Below, one piece after another: positions 49,087 through 60,569 of a stretch of 64,000 nucleotides of DNA (position 1 is the stretch's first letter; each line of letters opens with the position of its first letter). Below the pieces are notes generated by a model. The model searched no databases and was not told the DNA's origin. It worked only from the letters and a program-made list of their open reading frames with translations. The stretch is from Selaginella tamariscina (Eukaryota; Streptophyta; Lycopodiopsida; Selaginellales; Selaginellaceae): assembly GCA_003024785.1 (NCBI GenBank), contig PUQB01000328.1:62001-126000 (forward strand). The letters are read 5' to 3'. Both the position numbers and the translations under genes were made by a program.

Positions 49087-49209
49087 CATGTTTTTTTCAG
49101 GATGTTTGTGGGTACAGTGAGTGCCTATTGTTCAACTCATGCAACCTGTCCTGTGCTTGTTATCAAAAGAAAACCAGAAAATGCACCTGACGATCCCATG
49201 GATGATTAG
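47848..49209 (+). CDS. Universal stress protein (USP family), plant type
   Basis: Exons 47848-48031, 48603-48724, 48821-48938 and 49101-49209 give about 177 residues, one USP domain. The protein opens MEKTKILIAVSQSTIKGYP. It continues with the plant signature FDSVYESLSDFQDM, GLHLLEHFV, AWLRKGDPKEVICKEA, then LVLGSRGL and FVGTVSAYCSTHATCPVLVI, and an acidic tail. The GSRGL..GTVS..CPVLV blocks form the nucleotide-binding part of the HUP fold. Small cytosolic USPs bind ATP/AMP and act in stress responses. The GSRGL block lies one frame away from the preceding codons because a C appears to be missing at 48892-48894. An upstream ATG at 47796 is in another frame, so I start at 47848. Confidence 0.85.
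48158..48185. repeat. (CT)n microsatellite in USP intron 1
   Basis: About 12 CT units. Confidence 0.9.
49030..49086. repeat. (CT)n(TA)n microsatellite in USP intron 3
   Basis: CT repeats pass directly into TA repeats, ending just before the T8 polypyrimidine tract and the acceptor at 49100. Confidence 0.9.
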
Positions 49210-49429
49210 AAATCATTTGCTTTAATTTATTTGTTAATAAGTTCACTTGTGTTAACAGAAGTGAGATTTAGGATTACACATATAAACAGACATATAAACG
49301 TCCGTTCAAATACAGTTATTTACATATATTTAATGTATATTTATATAGTTTTGTATATGAATGCTTATATCACATAATGTTAATCCAGATATTTAATAAT
49401 CAAAATATCAATGGTGGAGATTAAGAAAG

Positions 49430-49779
49430 AGTTACGTCCCGGAATCTTTAATCGAACGGTCAGGGTCTCTCCCGGCTCAACAAGCCCTAGAGAATGAGAT
49501 GCGCTTGAGCGCCTTGGATAGAGGAAGGCGCTAGTGGATTCCAGGTAATTCTAAGCAGACATCTAGCTATAAGCTATTAAATATGTTCGAAATCGCTAGT
49601 TTCTATGTAGTAATTTCGGTCGGTTTTCCTGAACCCATGTAAAAAAAGAGCGATTTTCGACAATCTGTGCAAAAGAGTCTTCTAGTTTCCTTGATTGTCT
49701 GTTACCGAATGTAGATTTTAGTAGAAATTAGTTAAAATGGAGATTTCTGTGTAATAACTGTGTCTTTTATATAGAGAAT
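49430..49779 (+). promoter_or_regulatory. PRP39 5' leader with a leader intron
   Basis: A GC-richer leader ends at TTCCAG|GTAATT (donor at about 49543). A 230-bp T-rich sequence ends TTATATAG|AGAAT at 49773, seven bases before the ATG. This is typical of a 5' UTR intron. Transcript data would be needed to fix the start site. Confidence 0.5.
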
Positions 49780-51366
49780 ATGGCAATGGAAGGTCAGGAG
49801 TATACCGGGGAGCAAATGCAACAATATGGCAGCGAAGGAGCGACTGCTGAAAAGCCTGTGGAGTATGAGCAGCAGTCCGTGGCTGCTGAACAGCTGCCCA
49901 ATCCTGAAGAAGCTTTAGGTAAGTGATAATTATGATACTTATGTAATGTACACCCATATCCTAATCTCGAAATTTTGTAGCCCCAAATACGGAGGAGGAG
50001 AGGCTTTGGGGCATTGTCAATGCTAATCCTGCGGATTTCAATTCCTGGACGCAGCTTATACAAGAGACTGAGAAACTGGTCAGTGTTTAATCCTCGTTAA
50101 GTGTATAAATTGATGAGCAATGTATCGTGCACATATATACGTTATTAAGTTTCACAGCTTGTTAGTGCAGCATGCGTAGCGTACACTACGCTTTACACTT
50201 GTAACACATCCCATCCATTTAATTGTATGCTTTCTGTTTATGTATATAGGATGATATATGGAAGTTTCGACAGTTATGATCCATTTTGCTTGTTAAGTTT
50301 TATAACTAGCTATTATAAAACCATACATGGATACCATCGACTTGTATGCTTATGGATTTAAGTGCTTTCTTTCTGTTCATATATAGGATGATATTGCGAA
50401 GTTTCGACAGTGCTATGATATATTTCTGGCCGAGTTCCCGCTATGCTATGGTTACTGGAAGAAATATGCGGACCATGAACATAGGCTTGCGACACCTGAG
50501 AAGGCAATCGAGGTTTACGAGAGAGCTGTGAAGGCTGTTACACATTCAGTCGAGATATGGGCCCATTACTGTTCTTACGTGACATCTGTAAAACCTGAAG
50601 ACCCTGAAGAACTGAGAAGGTAAACTTGGTTCAAGTTCTTATTCCTTTATTTTTGAGTGTTTTCCTGGGTTTGCTTTCTTTGTTGTTTTCTAACAATTGG
50701 CTATTTATGCAGCTTTTCATCCTACTTCTAACACTGTTTCAGAGTTTACTTCTTTGATGGGTCAGATTCTATTGCTACGTTTTTTTCTTAATTTCCTTTT
50801 TATTCCTGTTTAATGTTTGTAAATTCTCGTAATATGCTTATGCTTTTTACCTCTCTCAGGCTGTTTGAGCGTGGTCTCTCCTATGTTGGAACGGATTATT
50901 TAGCTCATCAACTTTGGGACAAGTACATTGAGTTTGAGTACTCACATCAGAACCTGGTGGGCATAATTCAGCTGTACACACGCATCTTCCAAATTCCTCT
51001 TCAAGCTTTGGACCGCTACTTCAGCCAGTAAGTTTTTACATATTCCCACACATTATGTATATGCCATGTGGATTGTAAGATAGTACACACGTATATTATA
51101 CAGGTATTTATGTATGTGTATAAGCACAGCTAGGTGTATGTAAGATTCCTTCCAGATTACATACTCGTAATAGTCATTCCCTTTTTTAGTCACTGAAGTG
51201 ATCAACATATATAAATTGCGTATATATCTGTCTTAGATACATTCATGTGTGTGTGTGTGTAATCCATTCTTTATTATGTGAGGTAAGGAATTCTATCTAC
51301 ATGGGAATAATATCCTTTGTATGTACAGACGTCCGTTTATAAAATGTATATATATATATTATATAT

Positions 51367-51412
<46 letters not shown>

Positions 51413-52287
51413 TATATTTTTTTTTGTATCTTGCACTTACGTTCTGTAAGGGTTATCTCATGTAAACATTTTTTTTTTACAGTTTTTTAAACCTGGCAAG
51501 TAACCGGCCTTTATCGGAGCTCAAGGGTACTGACGAAGTAACAGAAGACAAACCAGCTGTTGAGGAAACCGAGGAACATGTCAAAGAAGCGGAAGAAATT
51601 GTGAAAGAGACCGAGGATTCTCTCAAAGAAACCACGGACTCTGTAACAGAGGAACCTGCTAAAGAAGTTACGGACTCCGTCAAAGAAGCAGAGGAACCTG
51701 TCAAAGAAGCAGAGGAGCCTGTCAAAGAGGCGGATGAGCCTGTCAAAGAGGCGGAGGAGCCTGTGAAAGAGGTGGAGGAGCCTGTCAAAGAAGCGCAGGA
51801 GCCTGTTAAAGTGACAGAAGAATCTACCAAGGAATCTGAGGAACCTACCAAAGATCCCGAAGTGGAGAAGTTTATTAAGAAAAGAGAGGTTCTATACAAG
51901 GCCACGAAGGAGTTGGAGGCTAAGATTCATGACTTTGAAGCTGCTATAAGGAGGCCTTATTTCCACGTTAAACCTCTCGACGACGTGCAGCTTCTCAACT
52001 GGCATCGCTATCTTGATTTTCTCGAAAGAGATGCCGACTTCGATAAGGTATATATTATGTGGACACACATAATGCATATATATTATTTAATATGACATTA
52101 TAGTACTTGCATATATATCATTTAAGATCTTTTAAACTGTTACAGGTGGTGAAGTTATTCGAAAGATGTCTTATTGCTTGTGCCAACTATCCGGAGTTTT
52201 GGATCCGGTATGTCCACTCCATGGAGGCGAGAACCCGGTCTGATATAGCTGAAGATGCTCTGGACCGTGCAACTCGCATCTTTGTGA

Positions 52288-52327
<40 letters not shown>

Positions 52328-52361
52328 ACGCACACACACACACACAAGTGTTCATGTATGG

Positions 52362-52435
<74 letters not shown>

Positions 52436-53942
52436 GTGTTCATGTATGAAATTTTGATGAGCAAACAGAGGAGGCCGGAAATTCATATGTATGCGGCTCG
52501 TTACAAGGAAAGGAAGGGAGATGCTGCAGGTGCTCGTAAAGAGTATACAATACTTAGCTCCGAAATCGTTCCTGGCCTTCTTGAAGTGATCTCGAAGCAT
52601 GCGAATTTTGAAAAAACGTCAGGTAGAGTTTACACGCACGTATATACATTCATCATATGTATATACACGTGTATAATGATTCAGATTCATATCTCCGTGT
52701 TGCTGTATATGTGAACATATATGGATGTGTGTGTGAACTTATCTCTAATATATCATTTATATATATATGCTGTTGTCAGGGGATGTGGATGCTGCATGTG
52801 TCATTTATGAATCAGCATTGGAAGTAGAGAAGGCTAAGGAAGATTCTAGAGTTTTGCCTTTCTTATACGTTAAGTACGCTCGCTTTCTTTACGGGGTAAG
52901 CATATGTGCATTTATTAAAGCTATCATATATCGGAATTAACTTTCTTTTGTTTCCTTTTTCCCAGGCTGGATTGCTAGATAAGGCGAAAGAGATTATAGA
53001 TATCGCACTGGCGAAACTGCCATATTCTAAAGTTATTTTGGAGGTACCTGACACACACATAGACTTATATATATGCAGAAGTATAACTCTGTTATAGGCT
53101 GCAATACACTTCGAGACGCTGTGTCCGGGAGAGAAGGAAATACAGAAACTGGAGAGTGTAGTTGACCGTGCAATACTAGCAAACGGACAGGATGTCGGTC
53201 TCACAAACTTGGACCATGAGGAGATTTCTACCTTGTTTTTGGAAGTATGTTCGTGCATGTGTGCGTGTGTTCATTAGTAGACCACAGGATACCCTGTCAT
53301 GAATATATATATAAATCTATATATCCATACGTATGCATATACATACATGGACATATCCACTCCCACACACACACACACACACGTTCATATACATGTATAA
53401 CATGGATGCGATGGGTACATGATTGAATACAGTCGGTATGCATCTATGTCAGACACATATACATAGATACACATGAGCCTGACGCATGGTTATCTGCCTG
53501 CAGTTTTTAGACTTCTATGGAACAAGGGAGGAGTATAGGCAGGCGGAAACACGTCACAGGCAGCAGTTTACATACACAAGGGGGCTGATGTCAAGAAGAG
53601 GCCTTCAATGGACGGTGGTCTTTTATCGGATCGTCCGAAGGTTTTGAAAACGGCACCTACTGCGGTTGTTCCTGCAAACACCGCGGTATATTCCAATGGT
53701 CAAACACAGTGGACTTATCAAACTTGGCAGCAGCAGCAGCAGCAGCCGCAACAGCCGCAACAGCAGTGGTCTCAAGCAGCTTACCCGGTATGTATCTCTA
53801 TACAATATATGATGCATTCCATTTCACATATTCACATGAACTATATGTTCTATCATGCAGTTTGAACACACACACACCGTACTTAACATTCATGTTAACT
53901 TAGATACATTTACGTCAGCATCCCATATCTAATATAAAGCAC

Positions 53943-53977
<35 letters not shown>

Positions 53978-54269
53978 AGGCACCGATATATAAACATTGT
54001 ATATATACGCTGCTGAGAATAGTGGCTTATGTATGATCTTTTGATTTTGTATGCTTGCAGGCAAACTACAATTATTATGCGCAATATCCACAGCAACAGA
54101 CCTATACTACTGCTACATATCCTCAAACAGCTACATATCCTCAGACGACTTACCAGCAGGTACTCTATACGTACACACATAACACATACGTCTATAGTCA
54201 CGCATCACAACACACAGACGTAATATGCATATATCTATTACACATGAATATACATATATACACATAACA

Positions 54270-54337
<68 letters not shown>

Positions 54338-54410
54338 CATAATATACACACGCACATGATGATATTGTTTGTAGGATGCGAATGGGAATTGGACTGCCGC
54401 ACAGTGGTGA
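49780..54410 (+). CDS. PRP39: Pre-mRNA-processing factor 39 (PRP39), U1 snRNP-associated
   Basis: Thirteen exons: 49780-49918, 49981-50078, 50387-50619, 50860-51027, 51483-52047, 52146-52289, 52469-52622, 52780-52895, 52966-53043, 53098-53244, 53504-53787, 54061-54159 and 54375-54410. They encode about 753 residues. PRP39 is a HAT-repeat (half-TPR) scaffold of U1 snRNP used in 5' splice-site choice. HAT motifs seen include [53 protein letters not shown] and [12 protein letters not shown]. Exon 5 carries an acidic linker of about 13 heptads (PVKEAEE type). The C-terminus is Gln/Tyr-rich and ends NGNWTAAQW. In exon 11 a G seems to be missing at 53580-53584; one added base restores phase to exon 12. 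Exon 6 ends directly at a CT microsatellite. Confidence 0.92.
51600..51860 (+). repeat. 21-bp coding minisatellite in PRP39 exon 5
   Basis: Imperfect 21-bp units encode E/K/P-rich heptads, most regular at 51684-51800 (EPVKEAE repeated). The frame is kept throughout. Confidence 0.9.
52290..52440. repeat. Duplicated (CT)n(CA)n microsatellite filling PRP39 intron 6
   Basis: Two modules of CT repeats, CA repeats and AGTGTTCATGTATG follow each other. The first CT run begins at the splice donor itself. Confidence 0.9.
53941..53975. repeat. (CT)n microsatellite in PRP39 intron 11
   Basis: About 14 CT units. Confidence 0.9.
54262..54335. repeat. (CA)n(TA)n microsatellite in PRP39 intron 12
   Basis: CA repeats are followed directly by TA repeats. 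Confidence 0.9.
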
Positions 54411-54509
54411 AGAAATATGAAAGGCGTTTGTGAAATTTTGAACATGGGAATCAAAGACCACATTTTACCATGAAAACTCTTTCTCCCTCTCTCTCCACAC
54501 ACACACACA

Positions 54510-54545
<36 letters not shown>

Positions 54546-57460
54546 CTGTATATAATGTTTTAAAAACCATCCTTGAATTTTATTTATGAACACACACAAA
54601 TTGAAATATATTTGTATACTTAATCATCAGACTCTCACACACACACAAATGGAAATATATTTGTAACACACCTTTGTGCAACTTCTGTGACAAAAAATCT
54701 ACATGCTTATAATTTAAAATAATTTAAACATACGTTAATTTAATGTTATTACTTTTCATGGGTATTTAAATTTTTAAAAATTATATTGTAATTTAAATTA
54801 TTTGGATAAACTTGCACACACATCTAATATACAGCTATTAATATTAACCGTATAATCTATCTATCTATATCGTAACTTAAATTTAATTTTATTAATTCTC
54901 TTGAATATTACTTTTTTAATTTATAATACAATATATATTGTTTAATTTAATATAAATTTAAATTTGTGATAAATTAATTAAGTTACCAGTAAATATTTTA
55001 TTAAAAAGAATGCTGACTTATAACGAATAAGCGAATGTACGTTATAATTTTTACAAAAACAACACTAAAGTAAATGTGATTTTTAAATTATATATTTAAT
55101 TGTTGTGGAACTTATGCACAGTCAATATCATTTTTAAATTTATTTAATAAAGACAACACTCCACGTGAAAATATAATAATGTGTTTAGGAAAAAATAAAT
55201 ACACTTTTATTCATTATTATTAATAAAAATCAAATACATCTCATTGAAAAACTATTTATTTAATTTAATTATAAATCCTTTAAATTTAAATGCTATTTGG
55301 GATTAATATTTAGTTACACAATGAATATTTTTCTATATTATATATATTATGTATATAAATATATGTAGTTAAAAGTATTTGATATCAAAGTTTTTTTTCT
55401 TTTTAAGTGGATATGTATAATATGATACTGAGATTTTAAATTAAACTATTTCACATATATAAAAAATACATAATTTTATTGAGGTTATATTATAAATGTC
55501 ACTGTATGTTAAGGATATGTCTTAATTAAATGGTTTAAATTTTATTTTAAAAAATTATAATTATAAAAAAAAATATTATATATGTATAATAATGAGATTT
55601 GTGACATTGACAGAGTTTAATTTTACTTTTATTTTTAAATTAATAAATGTTTAGTATTTAATAATGTATTATCTTTAAATTAAGAAAGCAAATGATGTTA
55701 AATATATACCCTTATAAATTATGTGTTAAAATATCATGTGTACTATTTAAATTTAGAATATAAATATACTTTATACTTTATTACATGTATATAATATGTA
55801 TATATGTAAGTATGTGTGAAAAGACATCTATATATATATAGTTATATAATATTAGCAAAAGAAATTTTTGAAAACAAAATTTATAAGTTATTTAAAATTA
55901 GAATATTATAATATTGGGTTTTAAGACACTTTTATTACTTTTCTGATAACAAATGTATTAAAAAATTTATTTTATTATATTATATTCTTATTCTTAAAAT
56001 ATTTTTAGTAAAAATTGATTAAAATGATTGTAATTGTCTTACATAAGAACTTTTTATATAAAGTTTAAAATTAAATAATCATGCAAATCTTTGTTATTTA
56101 TTTTATTTATTTATATTTATCTTAATAAATCGTTGTTATTCATTTTATTCCATTTGTACTTTATTAATGTAATTTAAATTCATCATTAATATTTTAATTT
56201 ATAAATAAAAATAAAGTTTAAATATGTAGAACTTTTGAAAATACGTGTTTGAGAATTCATTCACGTCTGTATATAAAAAAATCAATTGGTAAGTTTTTAT
56301 GGTATGCAATCATAATAATTATAATTTTAAATATAAACATAATATATATAGTTCATCTTTTTCTAAAAAATGTATAATATATATAGTATATATATTTTCA
56401 TACATGACTTTGTTTATTATACTTTATTTATAATTCACCAAATTTTATTAATTATGAATTATTGTTATTAATTATGAAAGATTAAAGTGAATATTAATTC
56501 AAATGAAAAAGAAAAAATAAATGAAAATCATAAAAATTATCTTATAAAAAAGATACAATAAAAAGAGAAAGATAAATTTTTTAAACTAAATCATAATCAT
56601 AATTTATGTTAAGGGAAATCTAATTTATTAATATACATTATTGGTTAAAGATAGGGATCTTTATATCATTTGGGATATAATATTTATATTAATAATCAAA
56701 ATATATTTTATATCTTTATCTTCATAATTAAATATTTAAACTTTATTTTAATATTTATTTATTTTTCAAAAGTGTCACTAATATAATATTTATATTTTTA
56801 ATAAATATAGATAGGGCTATATATCAAAATTGATTTACATAACTTCCAATGTTAAATTCTCTCATACTTAAAGAATATAATAAAAAATTTATTTAAGAAC
56901 TTTAAATAATTATTTATTAATTTTAAAAGTATTTTTGATAATTTATGCTTTTATATTCCGTTTACAAATTAAAACATTAATTGAAAATTTATCAATGGTC
57001 AAAATTGAGGAAATTCATTTAATTTTAAGAATGTTTAATTCAAACACAAATGCAAACTTTAATATTTTAGTATATTTTTACTTAATATATAAAATATTTT
57101 TAAACATATACATTATATAAAACATAATAAATTGAACTTAAATAACATTGTCTGAAATATGTAATGCTCAAAATTAACTTATATTTCTTGATAAAATAAT
57201 TTTATAACATAATATTTTGAATATTAAATATTAAAATCTAGACCTATTATTAATAATTTATTTATAAGAATAAATTTATTCTACGTAACTAATATTTGTA
57301 AGCTTAAATATTTGAATAAAAATTCAAATATTTAATTTTTAATTATTACTAATTATGCTTAAATTTTATTAAATTAATAAATTGATGTATCACTTATATT
57401 TTTTCAAATGATTTTAGATAAATAATTTTAAGGCTACACTGTGAAATCTATCATTTACAT
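54411..57460. other. AT-rich gene-free spacer
   Basis: After CA/TG microsatellites at 54496-54545 the sequence is extremely AT-rich. No frame longer than about 60 codons and no RNA-gene-like structure was seen. Confidence 0.6.
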
Positions 57461-57466
57461 TTAACA

Positions 57467-57658
57467 TCAAAATCGTATAGCTAATAGGAGCCCCTTTACA
57501 AAAACAGCCACATATATAAGGACACGTCTAATAATATATATATATATATAAGCACTCAGTTCTCCTGTACAATCTTTCATGACTGTTTTCCTATCTGGCA
57601 GGCTTGCAATCCCAACTTTGGAACGAGCACAAGATGCAGCCGCACAAACTACATACAA

Positions 57659-57690
<32 letters not shown>

Positions 57691-59530
57691 TGATTCTATA
57701 GCACAATGAATATTCTATGTATGTAGATGTTATACACACACACACATATGTGTGTGTGTGTGGTGTATACATATGTGATACACACTCACTGTGTCTCATG
57801 CATAGTGCACGCATATAGATGTGTGTATGTGTCTGTCTATGATGCGCTGTAATCCATCATGCTTATCTATAGCATAAATGCAGCCGTCTAGTATAGATAC
57901 ATACCGTATATGCAGGTGCATGAATTACCTGAAACAGGAGAGCGTCAGCAGGTAACTGGCCTCCACGAAAGCAACAGCATATGCTGACGTCAGTACATCG
58001 TCGGCCAGAGAGAGATGAATGAAATGTGAGGGCCCGGCACCACACTTTGAACATAAACTTCTTCCTTAGTTACCAGCACTAATCCCTCCTGCTTAAGCTT
58101 TATAACAACCTGTTCGATACCCTGTGCAAAAACTTCCCACTTCAGTACCTACCTAATGGTCGCATATACATAATATCATATACAGTAGAGGAGAGAGTCC
58201 ATATCGTAATAAGTGATTCATGTGAATGTAAACGCGTAGTTAATGCGTAGCCACCTAGATATAACCTGTTACGTAGATAGTATGCACACAGACATACATA
58301 TATACGTATATATAATCATATATATTCCATGTCAATGATGCATTCCTGGCTGCTACGATGGCTTCATCGGTGTTGGCAATGGATGACCCAGCAATACGTG
58401 CAAGATCCCCATAGTTGAGCATAGAACTGTGACATACTTTAACAGCTCTTCCGGAATAGAAGAATCGGTCCCACTGCTGTCCAGTATTACGGGAATATTC
58501 GAACTTTTTGCTATCTAAACATGTTCGTTAGCTTTCAATATTGATATATATATATATAATATATAACGAGATCACAAGGCAAGCAAAGCTTGTCTATAAT
58601 CCACTAATCCAATATGCTTTCACATCATTACAAAAACTCTCTTTCTCTCACACACACACACTGTGCATAAAAGAATGTACCTTAGCAGCTTCAAGATTGA
58701 CGGCGTCTGGAACTTCTCTTTGGAGAAGTAAAGCAGCAGCACAGCGGATGATCTGCTGTGCACCTGGCTGAAGTCTTCCAATCCCAGCTTCCAGACGAGG
58801 CCATGAAACATTTGCTCCTTGGAGTAAAACGGATGTCTTCATCCCCGTTTCATCCATCTACATTATATTAGGCATGTTATATCTTTCATACGTACTATAC
58901 ACAATGGTATATGTAGATTTCCAACAGTGGTTCTTACCATGACGACCGATTGCCCTGTAGCCGTACATACTTCAGCTATGTGGTCAAGTATCACTCCAGC
59001 ACTCGCCAGAGCTTCTTTGATCATGGCACCATGTCCATTCTTTCCTATCTGGATCAAAGGAAATGTATTATACGTATATGTGTATTATACACATACATGC
59101 ATTTATGAGTTTATTATAATGTGTGTGCGCGCACATAACCCACTAGATTGAAAAACAGAGGATGTTTGTTTCTTCTTTCTTTGTCCTTTGCTGTCTCGAT
59201 GAACAAGACAGAAAAGGAATATACCGAATACATTCTAAATAACATGACCAAACTATGGCTTACGCACATGTTTACATGTATGCATGATATGAAAAACGCC
59301 TGCATGCCATGAAAGGGATGAAAAAAACTGACCTGTGCAACAAGATGCGTGGGACATGAGAGGCGAGCAGCACAAGCGGATTGAACTGCCCCTTTTCCAC
59401 CGGCAGTAACCGTGCCGCTGTTGGCAAGAAGCGTCTCTCCAGCGGCCGGCAACCTTTGAACATGAACAACCACATTTGCATAGGCGGATCCGACCACGAC
59501 GAGTAAACGATTCATCTTCCTCCCCGTCAT
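57467..59530 (-). CDS. RBSK: Ribokinase-like PfkB carbohydrate kinase, partly degenerate
   Basis: Ribokinase phosphorylates ribose to ribose 5-phosphate. Clear exons are 59333-59530 (MTGRKMNRLLVVVGSAYANVVV.., GETLLANSGTVTAGGKGA), 58938-59048 (IGKNGHGAMIKEALASAG), 58681-58857 (GANVSWP.., LLLQREVPDAVNLEAAK) and one ending at 58514 (IPVILDSSGTDSSIPEELL). A block at 58060-58120 reads EQVVIKLKQEGLVLVT, and the C-terminal exon near 57545-57650 reads AAASCARSKVGIASLPDRK. Two faults are seen. The frame changes at 58416-58440 before NYGDLARIAGS. The ATP-site motif TGAGD, with its catalytic Asp, reads SLADD near 57995, also off-frame. It is either a decaying gene or one damaged by sequencing error. The start at 59530 is chosen because both MTGRK and MNRLL fit; 59515 is the alternative. 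Confidence 0.72.
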
Positions 59531-60000
59531 TTTGTGAAGCTCAGTCGATCCGTGCAGCTCAAGAACCCTAAACAGCTCGCAGACCGTGCCGCGACCGCTC
59601 AAGAGCGGGAGCAGCAAGAGAATCTTGTTTCCTGCTTAGCGCCTATCCAAAGATGGGAGTTTTCTGTGCAAATCGAACAAAGAACAAAGACAGCCGATCG
59701 AAGAACGAAGATTTACTGCACAGCGCCTCAGAAATCGATGGGAAAATGAGTACCTAATCGATCAGCGCCTATGAATCCAGCCAAAATCGTTCTTTTCCTG
59801 GACAGAAGCTAAGAAAAAATGAGTACAGCGGCATCGAAGAACGCTGTAAAACTGCGATTTTTGTACCTGATAACAGTCGCGATCGATCAAGGCGCTTATC
59901 AAACAGCAAGAAGACAACGAATCCCTATGTACATTTGAACCACAGCTTGGCTTCTTAGTACCTTTATATGCCGTGCAAGAAGAATATACCTTCGCACATG
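59531..60000 (-). promoter_or_regulatory. 5' leader/promoter region of the ribokinase-like gene
   Basis: GC-richer than the surrounding spacers, with repeated GATCGAT/GAACGA words and a possible leader intron donor (GTACTC on the minus strand near 59750 and 59820). No TATA box could be chosen. Confidence 0.35.
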
Positions 60001-60325
60001 CATGGTTGGTTCCACGCGTCCGAGTTGTACACTGTCTCAGCCGTTTAAAATAATCCGACGGCCACGGTTAAGAGTTTCAAATTACATAATAAATGTCTAA
60101 TCCGACGGTCTGGCTTAAGATGCTAATCTATTATATAACGTGTCCCCTGACAGAAAACATCATGTGCGCAATCAAAACTTCCACGAGACTTGGAAAACCG
60201 ACACGTAGACGGAATAAAATATTTTGCATGTACACGTGGCAAAATGATATAGTTTAAAATATAAATTATTTCTGCATATATAAATATAAAGTCTGAAACG
60301 CATAAATACACACATGATAATAGTT

Positions 60326-60329
<4 letters not shown>

Positions 60330-60377
<48 letters not shown>

Positions 60378-60378
60378 C
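60330..60378. repeat. (TG)n(AG)n microsatellite downstream of MMS19
   Basis: TG repeats run directly into AG repeats, about 50 bp beyond the MMS19 stop. Confidence 0.9.
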
Positions 60379-60429
60379 ATTAACCCTATATTAATTTATG
60401 TATATTAAAGAAAAATTTAACCAAGATTA

Positions 60430-60515
60430 TTATGAGGCCTTCGACGACATGCTTGTCCTGCAAACATAAATAAATAAATAAATAAATAATTAACAATTAA
60501 AAAATATTATATATA

Positions 60516-60569
<54 letters not shown>

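Noticed and set aside
44089-49209. A biosynthetic gene cluster around the P450
   Set aside because: Neighbours are a TAF4-like gene, a stress protein and a splicing factor. No other tailoring or backbone enzyme is present.
52155-52464. VCVCVC.. and RERERE.. proteins in PRP39 introns and similar frames elsewhere
   Set aside because: They are translations of dinucleotide microsatellites.
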